Positions 25,583 through 34,528 are shown, counted from the stretch's first letter. The stretch is DNA of 64,000 nt from Actinoplanes auranticolor (GCF_018332655.1 NZ_BOQL01000036.1:1-64000); one strand, 5' to 3'. Made by a program: numbers and translations. The notes: generated from the letters alone by a model not told the origin.

Positions 25583-26577
25583 CCAGCCCGCCCCAACGTG
25601 GCCGCTCGGGGACCTTCGACCATCGCGCCCTCGTCGTCGACGCGGATGACACCATCCCCCGGCTGCTCCTGCCCGAGCTCCGCCGCCGGATCACGCGCGA
25701 CCAGGCAGTGCTGATGGTCGTCGGCGGCGACACCGAAGCGATCATCCGCGATCGGCTGGGCCCCGACGCCCACGCCCTGCAGTGGGCGCCCACGAACGCC
25801 TTCTACCAGCGAACGGGTTTCACCTACTCCCGGTTCCACCGGTACCTGCGGGAACGGCATTCCCGGCAGGAGGTCGTGCACATCATCGCCGAGCCCGATG
25901 TGGTGACCGATCCCGAGTCGCCGGTGGACCGGGCGGCCGCCTACCTGGGCTACGAGGCGATGGCCAACGAGGTGTACACCTCCTACCGCTGCTCGATCAC
26001 CTGTGTCTGGCACAGCCGCCGGCAATCGTCGTCGACCATCGACGAGGTCCGCAAGGTCCACCAGCGGGAGCTGAGCACACAGGGCGTCGTGGAGAACCCC
26101 GGCTACGTACCGCCGGACGACTATCTCGGCGAGCGGGCGCAGGCCGCCATCACGCCGGTTCCCCCGGCCACCGACCTAGACATCACCGTCCGGCGCGTCG
26201 AGGAGCTGTCCGACTGCCGCGCCGCCGTCGCCCGGTGGGCGGCGTCGCAGCACTTCGTTCCCACGGCTGTCCGGCAGGTCGTCGTGGCGACCAGTGAAGT
26301 GGTCGCCAACGGCCTGCGGCACGGCCGGCCACCGGTGCGGACGCGCGCGTGGAGCCAGGACGCGACGCTGATCGTCGACGTCGAGGACCACGGGGGACGG
26401 CCCATCCCTGCACACGCCGGCTACTGGCTGCCGGTCACTCCGGCCGATTCGGCCGGGCTGTGGGTCGCCCGCCAGCTCGCGGACGTCCTCGTCACCCACA
26501 CCGGGGACGGACGGACCACCGTGCGGATGTACTTCCCCTACGCGGTGACGCACCGCAATCTACGCATCCCCACCTGA
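25579..26577 (+). CDS. MEDS sensor domain fused to a HATPase anti-sigma kinase-like domain
   Basis: 332 residues. Residues about 12-180 resemble the MEDS/DcmR-type sensory domain: FDHRALVVDADDTIPRLL, QWAPTNAFYQRTGFTYSRFH and VDRAAAYLGYEAMANEVYTS. Residues about 205-325 form a GHKL ATPase of the RsbW-like type: VRQVVVATSEVVANGLRHGR (N box) and VEDHGGRPIP plus SAGLWVARQLADVLVTH (G boxes). Together with the STAS protein upstream it looks like a partner-switching regulator sensing a small molecule. The sigma factor it controls is not adjacent. GTG 25579 overlaps the STAS stop by 4 nt. Confidence 0.8.
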   Translation: MTSPPQRGRSGTFDHRALVVDADDTIPRLLLPELRRRITRDQAVLMVVGGDTEAIIRDRLGPDAHALQWAPTNAFYQRTGFTYSRFHRYLRERHSRQEVVHIIAEPDVVTDPESPVDRAAAYLGYEAMANEVYTSYRCSITCVWHSRRQSSSTIDEVRKVHQRELSTQGVVENPGYVPPDDYLGERAQAAITPVPPATDLDITVRRVEELSDCRAAVARWAASQHFVPTAVRQVVVATSEVVANGLRHGRPPVRTRAWSQDATLIVDVEDHGGRPIPAHAGYWLPVTPADSAGLWVARQLADVLVTHTGDGRTTVRMYFPYAVTHRNLRIPT

Positions 26578-26599
26578 GGTACGCCGTGACCGGCGTCGT

Positions 26600-26621
26600 G
26601 TTCATCCGCCGTTCACCGCAC
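26600..26621 (+). promoter_or_regulatory. PHO box upstream of phoX-2
   Basis: Direct repeats GTTCATCCGCC (26600-26610) and GTTCACCGCAC (26611-26621), 11-nt units as at 21139. 88 nt upstream of the second PhoX start. Confidence 0.7.
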
Positions 26622-26708
26622 GTCCTGACCAGCCTCAATCGCAGCTCTTAACGTCAGGCGACCCCGTCCCCGACGGGGGCCATGTTGCCTGCGAGGAGCT
26701 CTGCCCCG

Positions 26709-28820
26709 ATGACTGAACGACCCCGCCTGCTGCCGCTGCTCGGCCACACCGGTCGTGACGCGATGACGTGCCTCTACCGCTGCGGCAACGCCTGCGACCA
26801 CCCCGTGCCGAACCGGACGGACAACCCGTACCTCGGCGACGTCGTGAACACCGAGATGTCGCGCCGTGGGGTGGTGCGTGCCGGTGCCGTGGGCGCGCTC
26901 GTGCTCGGCTTCGGTGGCGCGGCGGCCGGTGCGGCGAGCCCGGCGGCCGCCGCGCCCGCCGCCCCGGCCGCGCCGGTCGCCGACGCGCTGCTGGAGACCC
27001 TCTCCAAGGGCAAGGCCGGCCCGCTGACCTTCAAGGCCATCCCGCCGAACAAGCTCGACAACTTCATCGTCCCCAATGGCTACGACTCGGCGGTGGTGCT
27101 GAGCTGGGGTGACCCGGTCCTGGCCGGGGCCCCGGAGTTCGACATCACCGCGCAGAGCGTGCGCCGCCAGTCGGCGCAGTTCGGCTACAACAACGACTTC
27201 GTCGGCGTGCTGCCGCTGGGCCGCGACGGGCGCCGGGCGCTGCTGGTGGTCAACCACGAGTACACCAACGAGGAGCTGATGTTCCCCGGCTTCACCAGCC
27301 TCGACGCGCTCACCGTGGACCAGCTGAAGATCGCGATGGCGGCCCACGGCCTGTCGGTGGTCGAGCTGGAGCGGGTCGGCCGCACCGGGCAGTGGCAGCC
27401 CGTACGCGCGCGGCGGCTGCCGTACAACCGGCGGATCACCGCGCTGGAGACGCCGTTCGCCTTCACCGGCCCGGCCGCCGGCTCGGCATGGCTGCGGACG
27501 GCCGCCGACCCCAGGGGCCGGACCGCGATCGGCACCCTGAACAACTGCGCCGGTGGCGTCACCCCGTGGGGCACCGTGCTGTCCGGCGAGGAGAACTTCA
27601 ACCAGTACTTCGTCGGCGGCGACGGCGCCCCCGAGGCACTCAAGCCCAAGCTGGCCCGCTACGGCATCTCCACCACCGCCCGGGTGCCGAGCGGCTCGCG
27701 CCGCTGGGACCGCGCCCAGGAGCGTTTCGACCTGGCCAAGCACCCGAACGAGGCGCACCGCTTCGGCTGGATCGTCGAGGTCGACCCGTTCGACCCGGAC
27801 TCGACCCCGCGCAAGCACACCGCGCTGGGCCGGTTCAAGCACGAGGGCGCCAACGTCATCGTGGCCAAGAACGGCAAGGTCGTCGCGTACATGGGTGACG
27901 ACGAGCGGTTCGACTACCTCTACAAGTTCGTCTCCGACAAGAAGTACCTGCCCGGCGACTCGGCCCACGCCCGCCGGCACAACCTGACCCTGCTGGAGTC
28001 CGGCACCCTCTACGTCGCCAAGCTGACCGGGGACAGCCCGGCGGAAGAGATCGACGGCACCGGCAAGCTGCCCTCCGACGGCGCCTTCGACGGCACCGGC
28101 ACCTGGATCAAGCTGGTGTCCGGCAACCGCTCGTACGTGCCCGGCATGACCGCCGCGGACGTGCTGACCTTCACCCGGCTGGCCGGCGACGCGGTGCTGG
28201 CGACCAAGATGGACCGCCCGGAGGACGTGCAGCCCAGCCCACGTACCGGCAAGATCTACGCGGCGATGACCAACAACACCAACCGCGGTGTCGGGACCAA
28301 CCCCGGCGTGGACGAGGCGAACCCGCGCAACGCCAACAAGCACGGCCAGATCTTCGAGCTGACCGAGGACCGCGGCGACCACACCGGGGAGTCGTTCACC
28401 TGGTCGCTGCCGATCGTGTGCGGCGACCCGGCGGACGCGTCGACCTACTTCGCCGGTTACGACAAGAGCGCCGTCTCGCCCATCTCCTGCCCGGACAACG
28501 TGGCCTTCGACAGCGCCGGCAACCTGTGGATCTCCACCGACGGCAACGCGCTGGGCAGCAACGACGGTCTGTTCGCCACGGCGATCGAGGGGTCCGAGCG
28601 GGGCCACCTCAAGCAGTTCCTGACCGTGCCGGTGGGCGCCGAGACGTGCGGGCCGTTCATCACCGGCGACGACCGCTCGGTCTTCGTCGCGGTGCAGCAC
28701 CCGGGCGAGATCTCCGGTGCCAGCGTGGAGAAGCCGGCCTCGACCTGGCCCGACGGCGACTTCGCCAAGCCCGCCGTCGTGGTCACCTGGCGCCTGGACG
28801 GTGGCCCGGTCGGCAGCTGA
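26709..28820 (+). CDS. phoX: PhoX family alkaline phosphatase (DUF839), copy 2
   Basis: 703 residues, a close paralogue of the protein encoded at 21234, with the same Cys-rich extension (CLYRCGNACDHPVPN), internal Tat signal (MSRRGVVRAGAVGALVLGFG) and all PhoX blocks including LNNCAGGVTPWGTVLSGEEN and KMDRPEDVQPS. Divergence is concentrated in the region just after the signal peptide (residues 75-100) and in surface loops. ATG 26709 follows GAGGAG. It has its own PHO box, so both copies are likely induced together by phosphate starvation. Confidence 0.9.
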   Translation: MTERPRLLPLLGHTGRDAMTCLYRCGNACDHPVPNRTDNPYLGDVVNTEMSRRGVVRAGAVGALVLGFGGAAAGAASPAAAAPAAPAAPVADALLETLSKGKAGPLTFKAIPPNKLDNFIVPNGYDSAVVLSWGDPVLAGAPEFDITAQSVRRQSAQFGYNNDFVGVLPLGRDGRRALLVVNHEYTNEELMFPGFTSLDALTVDQLKIAMAAHGLSVVELERVGRTGQWQPVRARRLPYNRRITALETPFAFTGPAAGSAWLRTAADPRGRTAIGTLNNCAGGVTPWGTVLSGEENFNQYFVGGDGAPEALKPKLARYGISTTARVPSGSRRWDRAQERFDLAKHPNEAHRFGWIVEVDPFDPDSTPRKHTALGRFKHEGANVIVAKNGKVVAYMGDDERFDYLYKFVSDKKYLPGDSAHARRHNLTLLESGTLYVAKLTGDSPAEEIDGTGKLPSDGAFDGTGTWIKLVSGNRSYVPGMTAADVLTFTRLAGDAVLATKMDRPEDVQPSPRTGKIYAAMTNNTNRGVGTNPGVDEANPRNANKHGQIFELTEDRGDHTGESFTWSLPIVCGDPADASTYFAGYDKSAVSPISCPDNVAFDSAGNLWISTDGNALGSNDGLFATAIEGSERGHLKQFLTVPVGAETCGPFITGDDRSVFVAVQHPGEISGASVEKPASTWPDGDFAKPAVVVTWRLDGGPVGS

Positions 28821-28831
28821 ACCCGGTCCGA

Positions 28832-28860
28832 GCTCCCGGCGCCACCCCGGCGCCGGGAGC
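28832..28860. terminator. Hairpin terminator between convergent genes
   Basis: Perfect 12-bp stem GCTCCCGGCGCC / GGCGCCGGGAGC with loop acccc, 11 nt after the phoX-2 stop and 8 nt before the stop of the convergent gene at 28868. Confidence 0.75.
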
Positions 28861-28867
28861 GGCCGGG

Positions 28868-29941
28868 TCACACGGTGCGCAGGTCCAGCGTGTGCCAGAT
28901 GAGGGAGTCCTGGTCACCGGTGGCCCACCAGACCACGCCGTTGCGGCTGAAGACGCCGTCGACGGCCGGGCTGACGTCGACCGTACGGTCCGTCTCGAGG
29001 TCGTAGATCAGCAGGCCAGCCGTACCGGTCAGGTCCGAGTCCGGGCCGGTCTCCGACAGCAGCTCGAAGCGGTCCAGGACCGCCACGTCGGGCACGGCCG
29101 CCCCGGCCGCGCTGCCGGCCACCCGGCGGCGGGCCGAGCCGTCCGGGTGCATCAGGTCGATGCGGGCCAGCCCGTCGCCGTTCATCACCAGGACTCGGCA
29201 CCACGCCGCGGAGCACGTGATGAGCTCCGGGCCGCTCGTCTGCACCGGGGTGTCCCGGTTGGCCGTCATGTTCCGCAGGACGCTCGTCCCGGACTGGTCG
29301 CCGCCGCCGTTGGTCAGCCACGGCCATGCCGTCAGCGCCCAGGTGCCGGGCTCCTCGCGCACGGCGACCTTGCCGCCGGTGAGGGCGACCGAGCGGATCT
29401 CGGTGACCGGCCGGCCCTCCGGCGCGGCGGCGGCCCAGTGCACCCGGCCCTCGGCCAGCACCAGGTCCCACTGCGAGCCGAAGAACACCGCGTTGCCGGT
29501 GTCGGCGGTGAGCCGGCGGGCCGGGCCGCCGCTGGTCCGGGCCGTCCAGATCTCCATCGGGCTGCCGTCGGCGGACTCGGTCCACACCAGGTCCTCACCG
29601 CTGACGGTGAAGGCACCGAACTCGGGGTTGCCCGACTGCGGGCGCCGGCGCAGCTCCCGGACCGTCTCGTCGGCGTTGCGCACGAGCAGCCGCTCGGCGG
29701 CGCCGTCCGGGCTCGGCGCGGTGCCGACGCTGGTGCGGGCGTCCAGGAAGATCCCCGGGTGGTAGATCGGCCCGTCGCGCAGGTTGCCGGGCAGGTCGGC
29801 GCGCTGCGCCCGGGGCCAGGCCGCGGTCAGGCCGGTCCGGGCGGCGGGGGCGGTCTCGGGCTCGCCCGGGGCGTACACCAGCAGGGCGACGCCCGCGGCG
29901 ACGGCCACGGCCAGCGCGGCGAGGGTGCGGTACGGCGTCAC
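28868..29941 (-). CDS. TolB-like beta-propeller protein with N-terminal membrane anchor
   Basis: 357 residues. One hydrophobic N-terminal helix (TLAALAVAVAAGVALLVYAP) could be a signal anchor. The rest has repeated blades such as EDLVWTESADGSPMEIWTAR, RVHWAAAAPEG and GVVWWATGDQDS, as in TolB/WD40-like extracytoplasmic propellers. No enzyme motif. GTG 29941 overlaps the upstream gene stop by 4 nt, so it is the third gene of the operon with the TIGR03943 protein and permease. Function unknown. Confidence 0.75.
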   Translation of the reverse strand: MTPYRTLAALAVAVAAGVALLVYAPGEPETAPAARTGLTAAWPRAQRADLPGNLRDGPIYHPGIFLDARTSVGTAPSPDGAAERLLVRNADETVRELRRRPQSGNPEFGAFTVSGEDLVWTESADGSPMEIWTARTSGGPARRLTADTGNAVFFGSQWDLVLAEGRVHWAAAAPEGRPVTEIRSVALTGGKVAVREEPGTWALTAWPWLTNGGGDQSGTSVLRNMTANRDTPVQTSGPELITCSAAWCRVLVMNGDGLARIDLMHPDGSARRRVAGSAAGAAVPDVAVLDRFELLSETGPDSDLTGTAGLLIYDLETDRTVDVSPAVDGVFSRNGVVWWATGDQDSLIWHTLDLRTV

Positions 29942-30642
29942 TCGTACTGCTGCTTCGGCGCGGCGATCTCCTGCCAGGAGGCGACCTGCAGGTACGGGAC
30001 CTTGGCGTCGTTGACCGGGTCCTGCGCGGTCCTGTCCGTCCAGGTGCCGACCACCTGGATCCAGGTGTCCGCCGGTACGGCCGCCGGGACCTCCCCGCTG
30101 AGCGCCACCTTGATCGGCCGGCCGTCGGCGGCGCAGCAGGACATCACCATCCGGGCCAGCATCGGCTCGCCGTCCGGGCCGGGCGTGACGAAGCCGGTCA
30201 GCCGCAGATTGCGGCCGGTCAGGCTGCGCCCGCCGTCGAAGACCGCCCGCGAGGCGTAGTCCAGCAGCCCGAGATCGACCGGGTCACCCGGCGGCAGCGC
30301 CGGATAGTCCGAATCCGTGCCGGGGGCGGTCAGCACCGTGCCGGCCTGCCCGGCCGCGTCCGAGCCCAGCGCCGGCGGCGCCACGAGCAGCAGGCCCAGC
30401 ACGGGCAGCAGCAGCAACCAGCCCACCTTCGGCTCGTGGTGGTGCTCACCGTGCGCCTGGGCCTTGCCGCGCAGGTCGTACCAGAGGGTCAGCACGGCCG
30501 CCGCGACCAGCAGCAGGCCCGCGCCGATCAGGAAGGGCCGCAGGCCCTCCTTGACGTAGCGCAGGTAGAGGTCGGAGAGGCTCGCCTTGAGGATCGCGCC
30601 GCCGAACAGCAGCATGATCACGGCCTGGGCCTGCTTGTTCAC
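29938..30642 (-). CDS. TIGR03943/YcgQ-like membrane protein
   Basis: 234 residues. Two or three hydrophobic helices in the first 90 residues, a His-rich loop (KAQAHGEHHHEPK) between them, then a soluble C-terminal domain with RNLRLTGFVTP, ARMVMSCCAADGRPI and QVVGTWTD. The CC pair and His-rich loop suggest metal contact. This family nearly always pairs with a UPF0718 permease, as here (GTGA overlap). The transported substrate has not been established by anything visible here. Confidence 0.85.
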   Translation of the reverse strand: MNKQAQAVIMLLFGGAILKASLSDLYLRYVKEGLRPFLIGAGLLLVAAAVLTLWYDLRGKAQAHGEHHHEPKVGWLLLLPVLGLLLVAPPALGSDAAGQAGTVLTAPGTDSDYPALPPGDPVDLGLLDYASRAVFDGGRSLTGRNLRLTGFVTPGPDGEPMLARMVMSCCAADGRPIKVALSGEVPAAVPADTWIQVVGTWTDRTAQDPVNDAKVPYLQVASWQEIAAPKQQYE

Positions 30643-31688
30643 AGCAGCACCGCCCCGATGCCGGTGCCGACCAGGACCGCCGCGACGAACGTCGCCGGGG
30701 CGAAGCGGGAGGAGAAGCGCCGGCCGAAGACCCCGGTCTGCATGGCGATCAGCTTCAGGTCCACCATCGGGCCGACGACCAGGAACACCAGCCGCGAGGT
30801 CAGCGAGAACTGCGACAGCGACGCGGCCACGAAGGCGTCCGCCTCGCTGCAGATCGACAGCAGCACGGCGAGCACCGCCAGCGCGATGATCGACAGCGCT
30901 TCGTTGTCGGCCAGGGTCTGCAGCCAGCGTTCCGGCACCACCACGTTGATGGTGGCCGCGGCCGCGGCGCCGACCACCAGGAAGCCACCGGCGTGCATGA
31001 TGTCGTGCCGGCAGGCCGCGACGAACGCCTTCAGGCGCGAGCCGTCCTCGTGCGGCCGGGCCGGCAGCTTGATCCACTCGGCCTTGCCCAGCCGCAGCCA
31101 GAGCCAGCCCATCGCCACGGCCACGATCAGGCTGGCCACGCCGCGCGCGACCACCATCTCCGGGTTGCCGGGGAAGGCGACCGCGGTGGCGGTCAGCACG
31201 ATCGGGTTGATCGCCGGGGCCGCCAGCAGGAACGCCAGCGCGGCGGCCGGAGTGACACCGCGGCGGATCAGCGACCCGGCGATCGGCACGCTGCCGCACT
31301 CGCAGCCGGGCAGGACCACCCCGGCCAGGCCGGCCGCGGGCACCGCGAGAGCGGGATGCCGCGGCAGGGCCCGGGCCCAGAACGAGCGCGGCACGAACAC
31401 GGCGATGACCGCGGACAGCACCACGCCGAAGACCAGGAACGGCACGGCCTGCACCAGCACCGACACGAAAACGGTGGTCCAGGTCTGCAGCCGGGGCGCG
31501 GAGACCAGCTCGGCCAGCGGGTTACGGAAGACCACCAGCAGCACCAGCAGCACGGCCAGGATCTCGACCGAGCCGACGCGCCGGCCCGGGGCCGGGCCGT
31601 CCGGTGGCGCGGGCGGTGCCGGGGTCCGGTCGGTGTCGTCGCCGGGCGCGCCGTCGCGCCGTTCGGTGACGTCCTCGGGTGCGGTCAC
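30639..31688 (-). CDS. UPF0718/YraQ-like permease
   Basis: 349 residues with about 8-9 helices. The diagnostic segments are LAGVVLPGCECGSVPIAGSL and LSICSEADAFVAASL, each with conserved cysteines in a membrane context, and FLVVGPMVDLKL. The N-terminal 45 residues are acidic and Pro-rich. The start is taken as GTG 31688 (GGAG 8 nt upstream); GTG 31697 is too close to that site. First gene of the operon 31688-28868. A GGDEF remnant lies directly upstream on the same strand. Confidence 0.8.
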   Translation of the reverse strand: MTAPEDVTERRDGAPGDDTDRTPAPPAPPDGPAPGRRVGSVEILAVLLVLLVVFRNPLAELVSAPRLQTWTTVFVSVLVQAVPFLVFGVVLSAVIAVFVPRSFWARALPRHPALAVPAAGLAGVVLPGCECGSVPIAGSLIRRGVTPAAALAFLLAAPAINPIVLTATAVAFPGNPEMVVARGVASLIVAVAMGWLWLRLGKAEWIKLPARPHEDGSRLKAFVAACRHDIMHAGGFLVVGAAAAATINVVVPERWLQTLADNEALSIIALAVLAVLLSICSEADAFVAASLSQFSLTSRLVFLVVGPMVDLKLIAMQTGVFGRRFSSRFAPATFVAAVLVGTGIGAVLL

Positions 31689-31782
31689 AGTGGTCACTCC
31701 GGATCGCGGTGGGTCGGTCGGCCGCCGCCCACCATACCGACCCCGCTCGGCACCCGGGCATCCCGCGACCGCGTGAGTCGCT

Positions 31783-31965
31783 CTATGCTGAGCTGCGCAT
31801 ATGTTCACGTGACGATGCGGCGGCGACCCGGTTGCGGCCGGCGGCCTCGGCCGCGTACAGGCCGGCGTCGGCCCGCTGGATGGGATCCTCGGAGGTCTCG
31901 GAGCCGTCCCACTGTGCGACACCGGCCGAGAAGGTCTGACCCGACGGCGTCCGGGCCAGCGTGCC
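31783..31965 (-). pseudogene. Remnant of a GGDEF (diguanylate cyclase) C-terminus
   Basis: On the minus strand an open stretch reads TPSGQTFSAGVAQWDGSETS, then a short acidic stretch, RADAGLYAAEAAGRNRV and a TAG stop at 31783-31785. This is the last about 55 residues of a GGDEF domain (the SAGVA strand and RAD-LY-AK-GRN helix). No start codon and no GGDEF signature remain; a stop lies upstream at 31987. The rest of the gene was lost, its place now taken by the divergently oriented SfnB-like gene. Confidence 0.75.
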
Positions 31966-31979
31966 CCTACGATCGGGCG

Positions 31980-33155
31980 GTGCCGACTATCGATTCGCAT
32001 GACGCCGCCCTAGCCGCCGCCGCGGAGGTCGCCGCGGCACTCGCCCCCGGGGTGATCCAGCGCGACCGGGACGGGGCTGCCGCCGTACCGGTCGAGGCTC
32101 TCGCGGCCCTGGACAGCTCCGGGCTGCTGGCGATCACCGTGCCGGCCGCCGACGGCGGCCCGGCGCTGGGCCCGGTCACCCTGGCCGAGGTGACGCGGGT
32201 GATCGCCGCGGTCGACCCGGCCATCGCGCAGGTCCCGCAGGCGCACTACCTGCTGGTCGACGTGCTCGCGGTGCACGGCGACGCGGCAGTGCGCGCCCGG
32301 CTGTTCGGCGACGTGCTGGCCGGCCGGCGGATCGGCAATGCGCTGGCCGAGCGCGGCGGCAAGCACGCCCAGGACCTGTCCACCCGGCTGAAAGACGGCC
32401 TGCTCAGCGGCCGTAAGTACTACTGCACCGGCGCGCTGACGGCCGCCTGGATCGCGGTCAGTGCCCTGGACGGCGACGGCCGCCTGGTGCTGGCCTTCGT
32501 GCCGCGGGCCGCCGAGGGCGTCACCGTGGACACCGACTGGGACGTGATGGGCCAGCGCGCCACGATCAGCGGCACCACCACCTTCACCGACGTGCCGGTC
32601 GAGCTGGTCCTGGACTACGCCGGCGCCTTCGAGGTGCCGCAGCAGCTCGGCGCGCGGGCGCAGCTGGTGCACGCGGCGATCGAGGTCGGCATCGCCGAGG
32701 GCGCCCTGCGCGACGCGACCGCCTACCTGCGGGAGAAAGCCCGGCCGTCCACCGAGGCGGTGCGCGCCGGTGCCGCCACGGCGGCGGGCGACCCGCACGT
32801 GCTGCACCGGTACGGCCGCACGGCGACCCGCGTCCGAGCGGCGGCAGCCCTGCTCCGCGAGGCGGCGGCCGTCCTCGAGGAGATCGGGCCCGTACCGGCC
32901 GACGCGCAGGCCGCCGCCCGCGGTTCCCTGGCCGTGGCCGCCGCCAAGGCGTTCGCCAGTGAGGTGGCCGTCGAGACGGCCTCGGAGCTGTTCGCGATGT
33001 GCGGCACCAGCTCGACGGCGGCCAGGTACGACCTCGACCGGCACTGGCGCAACGCCCGGACGCACAGCGTGCACGACCCGCTGGACTGGAAGTACCACCA
33101 CCTGGCGGCTTGGGAACTGGCCGGCGTGCAACCGCCGAACCACGGCCAGCTTTAG
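31980..33155 (+). CDS. SfnB/DszC-like acyl-CoA dehydrogenase-fold oxidoreductase
   Basis: 391 residues. N-terminal helical domain (VIAAVDPAIAQVPQAHYLLVD), middle beta domain (GRKYYCTGALTAAWIAVSA, DWDVMGQRATISGTTTF) and C-terminal helices ending ARYDLDRHWRNARTHSVHDP, which is the signature of the flavin monooxygenase branch (DszC/SfnB) rather than of true acyl-CoA dehydrogenases: the catalytic Glu of the latter is missing and R-N-A-R-T-H is present. Likely FMNH2-dependent oxidation of a sulfur or nitrogen compound. GTG 31980 lies 6 nt after TACGAT; leaderless. Confidence 0.8.
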   Translation: MPTIDSHDAALAAAAEVAAALAPGVIQRDRDGAAAVPVEALAALDSSGLLAITVPAADGGPALGPVTLAEVTRVIAAVDPAIAQVPQAHYLLVDVLAVHGDAAVRARLFGDVLAGRRIGNALAERGGKHAQDLSTRLKDGLLSGRKYYCTGALTAAWIAVSALDGDGRLVLAFVPRAAEGVTVDTDWDVMGQRATISGTTTFTDVPVELVLDYAGAFEVPQQLGARAQLVHAAIEVGIAEGALRDATAYLREKARPSTEAVRAGAATAAGDPHVLHRYGRTATRVRAAAALLREAAAVLEEIGPVPADAQAAARGSLAVAAAKAFASEVAVETASELFAMCGTSSTAARYDLDRHWRNARTHSVHDPLDWKYHHLAAWELAGVQPPNHGQL

Positions 33156-33160
33156 GGCCT

Positions 33161-33217
33161 GTCCTGCCGATCATGGCGACGGCGAGGCCCGGCGCAGGCC
33201 GTCATGATCGGCAGGAC
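33161..33217. terminator. Bidirectional hairpin between convergent stops
   Basis: 15-bp perfect inverted repeat: GTCCTGCCGATCATG and its exact complement CATGATCGGCAGGAC, 27-nt loop. It fills the 62-nt gap between the stop of the SfnB-like gene (33153-33155) and the stop of the GNAT gene (33218-33220). Confidence 0.7.
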
Positions 33218-33892
33218 CTAACTGCCCAGCCGGTACGCGGCGAAGACGATCGGCGTCCGCAGCGTGAAGCCGAGCTGCTCGTAGAGCCGGATGGCGCCGG
33301 TGTTGGTGCCCGCGGCGTGCAGGAACGGCACCTCGCCGCGGGCCCGGATGCCGGCGATCACCGCCCCGATCAGCCGCGTCGCCAGCCCCGCGCCGCGGTA
33401 CGCCGGATCGGTGCAGACCGCGCTGACCTCGGTCCAGCCGTCCAGCCGCAGCCGCTCCCCGGCCATCGCCGCCAGCACCCCGTCGCGCCGGATGCCCAGG
33501 TAGGTGCCGAGTTCCGGGGTGCGCTTGCCGAACGGGCCGGGCCGGGTCCGCTGGACCAGGTCGAGGATCTCCGGCACGTCGTCGGCGGTGAGCACCAGCG
33601 CCTCGGGATCCGGCGCGCCGCGCACCGCCGGGCCGATCATCTGCACACCCGGAATGCCCCGTACGTGCGTCCAGCCTGCCGGCCCGGCCAGCCCCGGCGC
33701 CGCGAGCAGCGGCTCGTAGGCCGTCCCGGCCAGCGCGGCGAGATCCCGCCAGGCCGCCGGGTCGGCGGGGTCGTCCACGGCCGCGAACGGGCTGACGTCC
33801 GCGGGGTAGCGGGCGCTGCGCCCGTGCCGCTCGGCCAGGTGGGCGTGCGGGCCGGTGAGCGCGGCCCAGGCGGGATTGTCCAGTACATGCAC
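33218..33892 (-). CDS. GNAT family N-acetyltransferase
   Basis: 224 residues. The acetyl-CoA loop is PAYRGAGLATRLIGAVIAG (R-G-x-G-L/A) near residue 165, followed by FLHAAGTNTGAIRLYEQLGF, the conserved last strand and helix of the FR47-like subgroup. Acceptor substrate unknown. GTG 33892 lies 7 nt after CAGAAT (complement of 33900-33905), consistent with a leaderless start; the nearer ATG is out of frame. Confidence 0.85.
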   Translation of the reverse strand: MHVLDNPAWAALTGPHAHLAERHGRSARYPADVSPFAAVDDPADPAAWRDLAALAGTAYEPLLAAPGLAGPAGWTHVRGIPGVQMIGPAVRGAPDPEALVLTADDVPEILDLVQRTRPGPFGKRTPELGTYLGIRRDGVLAAMAGERLRLDGWTEVSAVCTDPAYRGAGLATRLIGAVIAGIRARGEVPFLHAAGTNTGAIRLYEQLGFTLRTPIVFAAYRLGS

Positions 33893-34006
33893 GCCGCCGA
33901 TTCTGCCCGGTGGATACCCACCGGGCGCAGCGATTTGTGCCCGCTACCACAGTGGACGGTCCCGCCACAGTCGAGGCTCGTTGCCGAGGGGGGATCGGAG
34001 AACGGC

Positions 34007-34498
34007 GTGGCGGAGCTGGCCCAGCCCGGGTCCGCGGTGGTGCGGTTCCGCGACAGTGCCGGGGCGGTCACCGAGAGGCTGTACCGCCTCGCCGAGGCCG
34101 CCGGAATCCGGCCCGACGGCTCGCCCCGCCTGCTGGTGGTGCTGACCCTGCGCGGCGGCCGGCTCGACGCCGTCGCCACCGGCGAGACCGCCGCCGCCAT
34201 GCAGGCCGGGCTGGTGCTGGTCGCGCCGATGACCGCCGCGCAGCTGCACGCGGCGGTGACCGCGCCGGGCCCGTCGCCGCCGCAGCTTGACGGCCGCTCT
34301 CGTGGTCCTGACCGTGCTCGCGGGCATGTTCGCCCTGGTGGCCCGGCAGCAGACGGAGGAAGCCCGGCAGCAGGTGCGCACCGCGGCGTCCCGGCTGCTG
34401 GCCGACGATGCGAGCAGTTCCGCCGCAGCGATCCGGGCAAGTCCCTGCAACTGGCCCTGGCCGCCTGGCACGCTTGTTCCGCACGCGTCATGCCCCGG
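34007..34498 (+). pseudogene. Degraded nSTAND NTPase / WD40-type gene
   Basis: The 5' part reads PRLLVVLTLRGGRLDAVATG and AAMQAGLVLVAPMTAAQLHA, matching the late NTPase segment of actinobacterial nSTAND1 proteins. From 34287 a second frame reads TAALVVLTVLAGMFALVARQ, then QTEEARQQVRTAASRLLADD, the membrane helix and coiled coil that normally precede the WD40 repeats. A third segment, back in the first frame (RRSDPGKSLQLALAAWHA), is the next expected block. Most of the NTPase and all WD40 blades are missing and at least two frameshifts are needed, so this is a remnant. Rest of 33893-34528 holds nothing else. Confidence 0.7.
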
Positions 34499-34528
34499 TC
34501 AGCCGGCCCTGCCCGTAGCGTCACCGTC

